Positions 36,173-46,395 of a stretch of DNA of 64,000 nt are shown in pieces. The stretch's first letter is position 1, and the number at the start of each line of letters is the position of its first letter. Below the pieces are notes generated by a model. The model was not told the DNA's origin, searched no databases, and saw only the letters and a list, made by a program, of their open reading frames with translations. The translations under genes and the position numbers were made by a program. The stretch lies in the NCBI GenBank assembly GCA_037043015.1, contig CM073322.1, positions 27,556,364 through 27,620,363 of the forward strand, read 5' to 3'. The stretch comes from Bryum argenteum (Eukaryota; Streptophyta; Bryopsida; Bryales; Bryaceae).

Positions 36173-36182
36173 GGAACAAGAC
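36173..36182 (+). repeat. Target-site duplication of element 2, left copy
   Basis: GGAACAAGAC, identical to 60579-60588. The preceding bases differ at the two sites (C here, G there), as do the following bases, so the duplication is exactly 10 bp. Mutator-like elements usually give 8-11 bp, most often 9. Confidence 0.92.
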
Positions 36183-36262
36183 CAATGTGATTACGGTGCG
36201 AGCGGTGAGCGGTGAGCGGTGAGCGGTGAGCAGATTTTTACGCTCATTGAGCAGATTTCGAG
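36183..36262 (+). repeat. Left terminal inverted repeat of element 2
   Basis: Begins CAATGTGATTACGGTGCGAG, followed by four tandem GTGAGCGG/GTGAGCAG words and CTCATTGAGCAGATTT. The inner part matches the reverse complement of the right end; the outermost ~14 bases match only loosely. Subterminal tandem words of this kind may serve as transposase binding sites. Confidence 0.85.
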
Positions 36263-37803
36263 GGAATATTCTGGTCCAAAAGTGAATATAAAATGATTTT
36301 ATTCGAACAAAATTTGTATGAGTGTACCCCTATAACCGTGGGAATGGTGCCAGTACATAACAATTTAGACCCTACAACCGTGGAAACTTGGAATTGGAAT
36401 TTAGACCAATTGTCAAAACGCCACAGTTTTAAGGTTTAAATTCGAATCCAGACCCTACATCCGTGGTAAATTGCCTCCATGAGGGCCGATTTACACTTAG
36501 GGGACGGGCCAATTCAGCCCGTTTGAGGGCTGAAATCCTCACTCGTGATTGGCCGAAAGGCAAAAATTAGGCTCAATCCCCTTACACCTAAAGGCCGGGC
36601 CAATTTGGTGGCAGAATTTTTTTAATCAAGAAATGCAAGTTCTGACATGGCCTGATCTCGGTGAATTGGGTGCATCGAGAATGGAAAGCCAATGTCGGAT
36701 TTGTCTAAGAAAACCTTTTATTATATTTAAAATTTTATTTTCACCAAATCAAATCTGTCCATTCTTTGAGAAGTGCTGAATTTTTTTGGACTTCATTGAA
36801 TTGGCCAGGCTTCTTGGCCCGAAGGCCATTACACATGGGAAAATCAGCCCCCATTCTAATCATATTATAACGAGGACATGAGGCCGGCCCCAGCATCATC
36901 GTGTCTAAAAAATGAATCTCGATTATCAAACCGGCCGGCCAGTGAACACGCCCCATGTACCGTGACGTTGGTAAAGTAAAGAGCATGGTCTTGGAACAAG
37001 ATGTCGGTGCTCATTGTAATGTTGAACCTCTTGAGAGGGGATGGGTCAAGTGATAAAGAGTGTCGGAGTGTCGGAGTGTCGGTGAAAACGTCCCACTTAA
37101 CTGTGCCATGTTGGTGCTTATTGTGATTGCGGGTACAGATGGAAGGAAATGATGCTCGAGTGATTTGAGTCCCTGCCGACCTCGTGAAAATGTAAGAGAA
37201 TGCAGTGTTGCACTGAGATTTTGTGTCCATTGTCATGCGAAATTGTGTCGGTGCTGTGAAGTGTCGGATTCCAATTCGTTGTGATGTTGAAATTCATGAG
37301 AGGGGATGGGTCAAGTGCTAAGGAGTGTCGGAGTGTCGGAGTGTCGGAGTGTCGGTGAATACGTCCCACTTAACTGTGTCATGTTGGTGGTCATTGTGAT
37401 TGCGGGTACTGATGGAGAAGGATGCTCGAGTGATTTGAGTCACTGCCGACCTCGTGAAAATGTAAGAGAATGCGATGTTGCTCTGAGATTTTATGTCCAT
37501 TGTCATGCGAAATTGTGTCGGTGCTGTGTCGGTGCTGTGAAGTGTCGGATTCCAATTCGTTGGAGGAATGTCGGTGCCTTCGAGGGTACAGTTCTGCAAA
37601 AGCTGCCGGTGCTGCCGCTCCGGTCGGCACTGCCGGTGATGTGAAGATTGTTTGGTGAGGTTGGATGGGACTCCGAAGTGAGATCAATGAAATCCGGTGC
37701 CCTCTTGGTATATAAAAGAATGGAAGAGCAGGTTTGCAACCATCTCAAAGCAAGTCCTTGGCCATCTCATTCGAAAATTCTTCCTTTTGCTGTTGTGGAT
37801 CAA
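36263..37803. other. Non-coding left arm of element 2 with a ~270-bp direct duplication and TATA box
   Basis: No gene recognised up to 37803. Between about 37021 and 37570 a segment occurs twice in tandem (start near 37021 and 37286); each copy holds GAGGGGATGGGTCAAGTG, an array of GTGTCGGA words (2-4 copies) and CGAGTGATTTGAGT. Nearer the gene a clear TATATAAAA lies at about 37709-37717, roughly 90 bp before the ATG of ADD gene 1, so this arm probably contains that gene's promoter. Confidence 0.6.
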
Positions 37804-38241
37804 ATGGCGGGGCCTTCGGCCGATTTCGATCCCTTGTATCTTTATTCTTGCACTGCGTGTGGGGAGAAGAAAATCCGTGCTTGTTTGTTGGAACATCCTC
37901 GTCTCGGTGTTGGCATATGCATTTCGTGCAAACTCGTGTTGGATGACGTTGTGTTCACGAAGAACGCTCAGTACGATGATGAGCAATGCAATTGGTGTGG
38001 GGGAATTCAATTTGTGATCCCGTGTGATTATTGTAACAAGTCGTGGTGTGCAGGGTGTATCGCACGGAACAAGGGAGACGACTACCTGAAGGACATGACG
38101 GGCAAAAATTGGGGCTGCTTCAGCTACAACAAGTATGAGATAGTGCCTCTGCAGACGATTTGGGAGGATTTCGTAGAATTCACTGACCAAGCTGGTGATC
38201 GCAGCAACAGTGACTCTGATAGTGATTCCAACTACGAGTAG
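37804..38241 (+). CDS. ADD-type zinc-finger protein 1
   Basis: Intronless 145-residue protein. It has the cysteine ladder of an ADD domain (GATA-like finger plus PHD finger, as in DNMT3, DNMT3L and ATRX): CTAC at 16-19, HPRLGVGICISC at 31-42, CNWC at 62-65, CDYC at 74-77, CAGC at 82-85, then W103 and C105, followed by the expected C-terminal helix (TIWEDFVEF) and an acidic tail. ADD domains in animals bind histone H3 tails unmodified at K4; that role here is an inference. The last zinc ligand of the canonical W-x-C-x2-C is Tyr108 instead of Cys. The start is the only ATG before the first CxxC. It probably acts in the nucleus, perhaps guiding the methyltransferase-like protein encoded in the same transposon. 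Confidence 0.85.
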   Translation: MAGPSADFDPLYLYSCTACGEKKIRACLLEHPRLGVGICISCKLVLDDVVFTKNAQYDDEQCNWCGGIQFVIPCDYCNKSWCAGCIARNKGDDYLKDMTGKNWGCFSYNKYEIVPLQTIWEDFVEFTDQAGDRSNSDSDSDSNYE

Positions 38242-39647
38242 CGGTTTGATAGTTATAACAGTTGGATTGCTACAACTCACATTTGAAATGAGAGTTGGCT
38301 GTGAATGTGCTCGGATTTCTAAATACATGTTTCAGTCTTCAGCATTGCTGAGGACTCCTTGACTGCTTGACTCGATACTGTGAAGTTCAAGTCCACCGCG
38401 GCTTTTCTGTTTGATAGTAATAGTAGTTGTAAGGTCACGGCTTACTTATGGAATGTGTGTTGGCTTTGAATGTGCTAGAATTTTGAAATACATATTACAG
38501 ACTTTGGCACTGCGAGGACCCTTGCGTGACTGCTTAAGAATCCCCAGAAGATGAATGACGGTACCTGGAGGATACTGAATGGGGATGGTAAGTATTTCGG
38601 AAAATCGAGATGATTTTCAAGAGACTTGTATTTCAAGATGGCAGGGAGGAAGTTAGCAGCTCTTTCCTAGTAGAAGAATTCGGGATACTGTGAAGGTCTG
38701 ATAACGCCGCTTATGAACTTGGGAATGCTAGCCTCAGTGGGTACGATAAGTCCCAATGCTCTCATGTCATGATACAGTTGCTCAAACTGTATTGCCACAG
38801 CACCACACTTTGCGTTATCATATTTTCAATTGCATGTAAATTACGGACACAATGAAAGCATTTTTGGACGCACATGTTTCTGCCTTGGCACGCGCCTACC
38901 CGGCCAATATTAGCATGTGCTGGACGTCAGTAGAGTTTGGCATTTAAGCAAGACCGAGCACATCATAAGTCCCGGCATGCATAAGGAGGTGTTGCTTTAG
39001 TCTCGGCAATGGCCGCATCATAAGTCCCGGCATGCATCAGGAGGTGTTGCTTAAGTCTCGGCAATGGCCGGCTGCGCAGCAAAGTGCCGGCAGTGGCCGT
39101 GAAAGGGGGGCCGAGCATGCCCCGCCGGCACCTCCATGTGTCTACTGCCTCCAGCCCAGCCCTCGCCGCGAGTGGTCATGGGCCGGCAAAGTACGGGGAG
39201 CACCCAAATGTGGCCCCCACCGGCGCCGGCTCACCATGTATGACACCGGCAGACCATAAGCTTACTCCGGCAAAGCCCATCGTGGGACCGGCGCACAAGG
39301 CGATGGACGTAGCGCTTGTTTGTAGGGCCGGCGCACAACGCCGTGGACGTAGCGCTTGTTGGTGGGGCCGGCGCACAACGCGATGTATCTAGCGCTTGTT
39401 GGTGGGGCCGGCGCGGTGGACCTAGCGCGTGTTAGTGGGGCCGGCACACAAGACTTTGGACGTAGCGCACTTGTAAATTCTAGAAATCTTCGTGAGAGAT
39501 TATGATCTACTGACAAATAGATATTGTCTGACAAAGGAGTGGTTGAGAAACGAGTGGTTGAGAGATCATATTACATAAGTATATAGAGTAGCCACGGAAT
39601 GTTCATTTCTGTGTGCTCTTGGTGCTAGAACGCTGGGATTCTTTAGT
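38242..39647. other. Intergenic region between ADD genes 1 and 2, with a ~40-bp GC-rich tandem array
   Basis: No gene recognised. From about 39286 to 39475 there are five units of about 40 bp built on GGGGCCGGCGCACAACGC and GGACGTAGCGCTTGTT; upstream, GCCGGCA-rich sequence runs from about 39000. A short duplication (CATAAGTCCCGGCATGCAT) occurs near 38962 and 39018. GTATATAG at about 39578-39585 is a TATA candidate about 65 bp before the ATG of ADD gene 2. Confidence 0.55.
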
Positions 39648-40233
39648 ATGGCTTCGGTCACCCTCAGTGGTCCAACCTACGATTGTTCCGCTTGTGGGGA
39701 TACTAGGTTTCAGATTTCCTTTCAGCAGCACCCCCGTCTTGCAGTTGGTCTCTGTTGTGAATGCCGTGCAGACTACGCAAAGAAGAAGTGGACTAAGGTA
39801 GGAATGTCACAGAATGGAATGTGTTGTGGACATCTTGTGTTGTCTGATGTTACAGTTTCTGTTCAATATAATGATCTCTCACAATTGGTGCCATTCGTTT
39901 TCCACTTGTGTATGGCAGAATGAGGCTGGGAAGGAAGAGTACTGCAGTTGGTGCTTCGACCATCACTACAATATGATTAGCTGTGGAGCTTGTCCGAAGG
40001 TGTGGTGTACTGGTTGTGTGTCGAACAACAAAGGTGACGAGTACTTAGTAGACATCCAACGCTCTGCAGAGATTTGGAAGTGCTTCAGTTGTGACAACAG
40101 CACGTACACCGAATTGACGAAGACATGGGAAGAGTTCCGAGACACTGCAAAGAAGTACGACCCTCCACTATCACCATCCATTTGGACAGATGCCGTAGAG
40201 GAATGTAGTGAAGATAATAGTAACCGTTGGTGA
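39648..40233 (+). CDS. ADD-type zinc-finger protein 2
   Basis: Two exons, 39648-39797 and 39919-40233, joined in phase 0 over an intron with GTAGGA and GGCAG borders; about 154 residues. The ADD ladder is complete: CSAC, HPRLAVGLCCEC, CSWC, CGAC, CTGC, then WKCFSC, followed by the helix TKTWEEFRDTAKKY. The intron falls between the GATA-like and PHD-like halves, as in ADD gene 3, whereas ADD gene 1 has no intron. It shares HPRL, VSNNKGDEYL and W-x-C-F-S with ADD gene 1 (ARNKGDDYL), showing common origin by duplication. Likely role: chromatin reading near the element's DNA modifier; inferred only from the domain. Confidence 0.86.
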
Positions 40234-40448
40234 GTATAATTTCAATGTGAATATAGAGGTGTGAAGTATTTTTGTAGACATAGAATAGTATGGCTCGATA
40301 TATTGATATATATATATATATATGTCAGGTATAAGCTGACTCCATATCAAATCAAGCGCAACATTTTACTTTTAATGTGGAATGTTGTTTAAACCATAGT
40401 ATCAACTTAAAGCTCTCTACATTGCCATACGTAACCTCTAGAAGAGCA
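40234..40448. other. Short intergenic gap between ADD gene 2 and the transposase 3' end
   Basis: Convergent genes meet here: ADD gene 2 ends at 40233 on the plus strand and the SWIM transposase ends at 40449 on the minus strand. It contains a short TA simple repeat (about 40305-40324). No other feature is visible. Confidence 0.6.
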
Positions 40449-43400
40449 TCAAGTGCGCGGAACACATTGGACAATTCCACCTAGGAGAAGTCGCTTGATC
40501 TCGTTGAAACTAAGAGTCGGAGCATGGACAAACCGATCTCTCTCACGATCAAGGCCACAAACCACACGGTAAATGTAGTACAGGTGCTTGCAATTTGCAT
40601 AGGATCCACGCGACTTGAACTTGACGTACATGCTTGTAAAGCTAGGGCAAGTACACTCAGGAAATGTACCAATGCTGACCTTGTATTTCTGAGCATCTTG
40701 ATCGGGACCTTTCTTAGAAATGAAATCAATGACGGCCCCGAGTCCCGGGCTTGGCACCAACATAATCCGTGTCAGCTGGACATCGAGTAGCATTGCCGAT
40801 TCCCACTTGTTTAATTGCTCAGTCGCCACCCTCTTTGTAGCGTTGCGTCGACAAGGACGAGAGCTTCGTATGTTCGGGGAACTTATCGGGTTTCTCCGGT
40901 CTTTGGAATGCTTGCAATACTCGCGGCAATCGCCATGTCATCGCCGAATCGCCTCTCGCTTGGCATAGGTGGTCTCTGTTGCGGTGGAATCCGCATCCTC
41001 CAAAGTCAAAATCTCGCGCGTCGTGAGGTTAGTTCCCTTTAACACCGCCGACATCGTGGAACCTTGGGCGAATCGGGAACCACCTCCGCCCTTCCCGCTA
41101 CGCACCCTGCAACATTGTCTGCACAGAAATAGAAGAATTGTGCATAATTCTTGTTCTTAGAGCGGACATGCTTCACGCCGTGGTATGCAGGAGCAGGATC
41201 ACCATTTTGAAGCCCACGATTGCACTTTCGGTTGGAGTCGGGAATTATGGCGGTACAAATACGGGAACCCACTGAAGGCAGGCGGCGAATGTGCCACATC
41301 TTTGGTGAGCAGTCCTCTTCCAAAACCTTCGTGACGTGCTCCACCGGTCGTGATGGAACATGTGTTGTCCCCTCTACAACATGGTCATCATCGTCGTCGT
41401 CACCGTTATCTTCGAGCTGAATCGGAGTTGAAGGCGAACCTTGTTGCCGAGTCTTCATAGTCTTTGGTTGCGAAAAGTTGACCTTGTCGAACCGGTGAGA
41501 GTCGTCGTCGCAGCCTGGTTCGGCATCGAGCCTCCGCTTCGTGGATCCAAAAATCTCTTCTCCTGCGAACGATGCGGCTCCACTGAGAAATTTCTCCGCT
41601 CCAGGGATGAGGTCCATTGCCCGATATACTGACTTCAAATTACCAGTCGTAGTAGCAGAGCGTGTTGCCGCGCGGAACCGCAACTCCTCTTTGGTGGGAC
41701 CAGTACCTGATCCTCGACCTTTGTCGTAGGCATTGTACCGGGTGCACTGAACAAAGGCACGGCAATAGTCTTCAATAGTAGCTTCAAAAATGTTATCACA
41801 AGCTTTGCCAGATTGCTTGCTCCATGAGGCATGCACAGTCTCTGACAAGTTGCACATCGGCATCTCCGCCCTTTGTTCGTCTGTAAGATCCTGCAACAGC
41901 AGAATTTGGAGAAGATGACAATATGGAGTAAGTGAACTGGAAACACGGGACGGTAATTTAAAGGCAAGTTGAAATGACAGAATATCGAAAAGGTAATGAT
42001 GAAACGTGATAGAACATACCATGTTCATGTATCCGCCCCACTGCCAATATCGAAAGTGCCACCATGCCAACCAGTTGTCTAGCGCACGAATGTCAGAGTC
42101 ACTTGCTGCTCCACTCGTAGACCACCATGAACGAATCGCCATGTATCGGGACTCCGCTTCATCAGGTGTGCGCGCGTCCTTGCACTGGGTACAGATTCGC
42201 TTGTGCTCGTCTCGAAGCTCGGGCTTAATGTAAGAGTTTGTTGCTCTTTGCATGCAAGTAGTCCAATGTAGTAGACATGAGCGTTCCTTATTAGGCATTG
42301 GAACGGTCTTATCACTCAAACCGTAGATCTCTCGAACAAAGATTCCGGTTAGCTGCACACCGTCGCCCATGAATCCCGCGAAATTAACGTTGTGAACCCG
42401 TGCTCACCCATGACAAAGATTGATCCCTCTCCACGGTATGATTGAGCATCTTGGGTTTCGGACATCATATCGCAGATTGCAATCGTCATCACCTTGCGAT
42501 ACGCCGAGTCGTAAACGCGTGGCGGTGCAAAAGTTGTGTACCGTTTGATGCGCTTGACGTGATCGAACATCACCCATGCATTCTCCGATCCTCCTGGTTG
42601 CATTCTCTTGACGAGATCAACGCCAGATCCCGGTCCGATCTCCGACATTTTGAAGACGAACACCTTGTCGGTCTTACTACCTTGGCCAGAAATCTGTTCT
42701 CCCGCACATAGGGCCGAGAGAGGTGCCTCTCAATTCGCACACTCCATCGATTATGCCCTTCTTTCCCATCCTTCTGAAGTGGGACACATTGTGTCGAATA
42801 GTGGGACTCGTGAAGCTCTCAAACTTGAACATAACATCCTGCATTTCAGATTCCGTTAAGAATGATTGGGACTCGCCATCCTTCTTCAATAGGTAATCTC
42901 CAAGGAACTCCGTGCTTGCAGACAATGCAATCGCAGAGGGTGAGACCTTCGGTGATCTTTCAAGCGCACCCTTTAACAATTGGTCACGGAGCTCTAAGGA
43001 CTTCCTACATGTACCTTCTCCTACCGGGTGAGTGTGGTATCCAATATGGATACATGCTCTGGTTGTATTGGTATCACCTGTGACATAATACATGATAGCA
43101 GAGCATTGCAGCATACAAGTCGGTTTTGCCTTGCATATAGCGCACACCAGTGTCGACTCAGAGTCTGGGCATTTCCCAAGGAACGGCTTCTTTGCAAAGC
43201 CATCCCACAACTTCTCATTTATCTCATCGGCTCGCCCGGGCCTGTGAAGAAATCCGCACTCTGGATTCTCACATCGCAAATGACCAGCACAAGAAGCTGT
43301 GCGGAACGTAAGACCATGGTCGTTTTGAATGTTTCGAGTCTGCAAATGGCACCATGTGTGACCGTCGTATTGCTTGTCCATCCCCAACAGTCTCTTCGCA

Positions 43401-43981
43401 GAGTTTGTCTTGGCTTCCAGAGGTGGGGGCGGAAACTCGAAAATTACATTGCCGTCATACTGGGGCGGCAAGAACTGAACAAATGAGTACTGATACATAC
43501 TTAGATCTAACCTACAGAGTTCGCTCTTGGCCCCCTTCCTGAACTGCAGATTCCGAATGCATGTGACAGCACTGACAGATTCCTTGATTGATGGTGGACG
43601 CGGAGGCTTCTTGCTTAAACTCTCGGACTTAGAAGGAGAATGTGTTACCGACATAGTTTGATTACTCTTTAGTAGGTGAGAATCCTGGGAAGCTGGTACA
43701 ACCGTCTCTTTTGAAGACTCAACATCACTATCATCTAGCTTGATAATAGGGGTCATCGTTGCACATGACGGGACGACCTCGCACTCCGACACGGACGTTA
43801 CAACTACCGGATGAGATTGGATGACAGCACCCTGAACACGATACTGCGAGGATTGTAATATCCAGTATACATCTTTCTCGACGATGGGCTCCATGTGCAC
43901 AGTATAAGACAACTTGCCTACATCATCCATGACTTCTTCCTCAAGGAAGATCGAATCTAGTCCCAAATTGAACTTTGCAGC
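40449..43981 (-). pseudogene. Mutator-like SWIM transposase of element 2, multiply frameshifted
   Basis: Paralogue of the minus-strand gene at 25270-29112, with the same order: WRKY-GCM1-type finger (YDGHTWCH, CENPECGF, HIGYHTHPV), first Asp (TIAICDMMSET), second Asp (GFMGDGVQ), a C-x2-H equivalent (RSCLLHW), Glu (NLSETVHASW) and a SWIM finger with CTCPSF and NCKHLYYIY. One intron (42019-41891) sits where the other copy has its own. The frame is broken at several places: twice within about 42690-42725 (after the ELRG motif), once near 42385, and again near 41040 and 40950. The N-terminus cannot be followed past about 43981, where a different sequence block starts. The SWIM cysteines and histidine are preserved despite the lesions. 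Confidence 0.85.
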
Positions 43982-46395
43982 TGTCGGAACCCGTTTTCTT
44001 GATTGAATACTTCATAAGCGTAATGCGCATTAAGAATAAGTATAGAGTCTAGAATCCGACCTAAGTATGTGCCAGGCCGTATACTATAAGGCAATTACGT
44101 TTTTACAAATAAGTGTTATAGTTAAAATCTAGTTTGTGATAATAAGGACGGATTTGCGAATCCTTACTCTGCTACCGTACGGCTAGGAAGGACTGTCAGA
44201 AGCCGGACAAGGGTTTTAAGTACGGCGGCGAAAGGACGAAGTCGCCGGAATGTAACAATGACGGAAATAGCGAATGACAGCTCTGTACCAGACCAGGGTA
44301 TGATGGCCGGATTCAAATCCGTCCTTGAGAGGATCAAAGAGGTCGGATTCATTCCGGCCTTCCCAGACACACCAGCACAGACCCCGGTCGCTCGTCCTCC
44401 TCTAGTGGACACGCATCCATATGAAAGCGACGAGAAGTACGAGGTAGCAATACAGACTTGGAATCCGGATTGAGAATCCGGTCTAGAATTAGAAAGCCGG
44501 AAACGAATCTGGCCTAGAATTAGGAAGCCGGATTAGAATCCGGCCTAGGTTTGAGAAGCCGGATTAGAATCCGGCCTAGGATTGAGAAGCCGGATTAGAA
44601 TCCGGCCTAGGATTGAGAAGCCGGATTAGAATCCGGCCTAGGATTGAGAAGCCGGATTAGAATCCGGCCTAGGGTTAGAAATTCGAACTATGGCAGTTGG
44701 TAGGATCTTTTTGGGAAAGCGAGCCGCTTTCCGTAGTGTAGGCCTAGTAGGGCGGCCGCCGCTAAGTTTTTAGGTTTTTAAGTCGTTGACTTAGAAGTAC
44801 TTATAGGGGGAAGTTTGGCCACCTAAAACATTCCTTGCTTGAGTGTTAATCGAACCTTCTTATGCGCATATTCGGTGTGATCATTTCCCTGTCTCCTTTT
44901 CAGTTGAGTGCTTGGAAAGCCGGATCTACTTTGTGTGTTGTAAGTTGGGAGTTAGGAATCCGGATTCTTTGTTAGATCGTTTCTGTGGAGTTGAAGTCGG
45001 GTTGGGCGTATTCTTGAGTGCCTTGTGTCTTGATCTGGTCCAGGTGTCTGAGAGAGGGAAACTGCTGTGGTAAACGCTTACGGTCTGGGAGGCTCTGGGA
45101 GTATAGTGTGTGAGGACGGATTCCAATCCGGCCTCCAGCTGCCACAGACTTGGGTTCCTCTGTAGTCTCAGAGGACGGATTAAGCGCAGTACGTGAGCAG
45201 AATACGTGTAGACGTCTTCTAGCCGGATTCGGAGCTCTTGGAGTCTGTCATTGTAGTAAGGGTGATAGGGTAACCAGGACGGCCTGCGTGACCTGCTAAT
45301 TCGGACGGATAGGACGGATTAGTTGTGAGGACGTAATGTGTGCCTTAGTGTGTGTGTGTGTGTAAAGTCTAAGTGTGGAAGTTTCCGCCACGGTAAACAT
45401 AAGGGAAAGAGTCTTTGTGCATCCCCTCTTGCAAAGGGATACCCTTGCCCTGCAAGGCTAAAACATAAGTTGGGACTAGAAACGTTTGTGGGTTTGGTTG
45501 TTTTAGCACTACTTGTCTTGGTCACTTCACAGAATCCCTGGAACGATACACGAGTCACCTGAACACGGGTTTTACACCAATAAATGTGTAAGGGAAGATA
45601 ATGTGAATACATGGCATCCGACAGCAGCCAACATTCTAGCAGTTACGACAATGCGACCATCAAATTGCGGTAGTACACGTAAAGGGGCTCGCCCAGCATC
45701 TACTCGAATCGTTGCCATTCGTGAGAAACACAAGACACAAACAAGGCATGCAACAAGCAGTACTTAGACAAGCTTGCAGTTCATTCGAAACCAGTTCAAA
45801 TTTAGAATAATAGTAGCTGACGAGGATAATAAGTGCTATAAGTGGTAGTACTATGAACTATCGAAGTGGAGTCTCCACTGACATTGATGGCCTTGGAAGC
45901 GTACTCAATGGACGTCATTCTAGTAAACTGACAGATCACAGAAATAAGCATGGGCCGGAAAAATTATTAAAGGGTCTACCCAAAAAATAGAGGATGTGGG
46001 ATACTATGGCTCAATAAATCCCATGGGCGGTTTCATGTCCTCTTCAGCCATTGATGGCCCGGTATGCAGAGAATAAAATATTGAGGCCTTTCGAACGATG
46101 ACGGCTACTTTGAAGTGTTCACCCTTAAATGACAAGCCCCTCTGAAAATACAGTGGATACCAAGCCCCAGGGGCATGCACTGACGATTAGAGGTTAATGA
46201 GAGTTAAGTAAGAGAGACGGCGGTTTGTTACAAGGACGCTTCTTAACTAATTAGAAAACAGCGCCGTTTTTTTAGGAAAACGCATAGAATTAAAGGTTTC
46301 TGTCCACGTAGTGTCAGTAGACATATAGGACACCTCCTAGAGTTAAGAAACCGAGCATCTGCCGGGCTTTACACATCAGGAGGTATGTCTTAGTG
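43982..46395. other. Unassigned block between transposase and methyltransferase-like gene of element 2
   Basis: In element 1 the corresponding gap is 518 bp; here it is 2.4 kb and contains material of different composition. From TGTCGGAACCCG (43982) to about 45600 it is rich in CCGGATT and GGACGGATT words. It holds a 71-codon ORF (44258-44473, MTEIANDSSVPDQG start, no family recognised), a 31-bp palindromic tandem array (44490-44672), a TG repeat near 45350 and a GC-rich tail. This suggests an insertion, perhaps a non-autonomous retroelement, that removed or displaced the transposase 5' end. From 45600 to 46395 nothing is recognised. Confidence 0.45.
44490..44672. repeat. 31-bp tandem repeat with internal palindrome
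   Basis: Five to six units containing GCCGGATTAGAATCCGGCCT and GATTGAGAA. The core CCGGATTAGAATCCGG is nearly self-complementary, so each unit can form a hairpin. The repeat starts just after the stop of the small ORF at 44473. Confidence 0.92.

Larger units (their letters stand above)
29631..36182 (+). pseudogene. ParB/methyltransferase-like gene of element 1, 5' half (split by element 2)
   Basis: Probable exons: 29631 to about 29996 (basic, Lys/Arg-rich, likely nuclear signal RKKKRRGG), 30105-30264 (acidic), 31242-31457, 35272-35589 and 35724-36182. Comparison with the gene of element 2 supports the model: both start with a basic patch, then an exon with S-E-x-E-V-D-R-S, and both reach KSRMxIPLCR and RP before the ParB-like region. 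Two defects are visible. The fourth exon ends in an in-frame TAG (35587-35589) just before a GT donor, in phase with the next exon, so it is either a nonsense mutation or the end of a separate gene. The fifth exon is cut at 36182 by element 2. A 3.8-kb intron (31458-35271) holds a minisatellite. The 30104/30105 junction has unresolved phase. Confidence 0.7.

Noticed and set aside
37804..38241. Plain PHD or RING finger for the small zinc-finger proteins
   Set aside because: An extra N-terminal CxxC...HP...CxxC module before the PHD-like ladder and a following helix fit ADD better; a RING pattern does not match.
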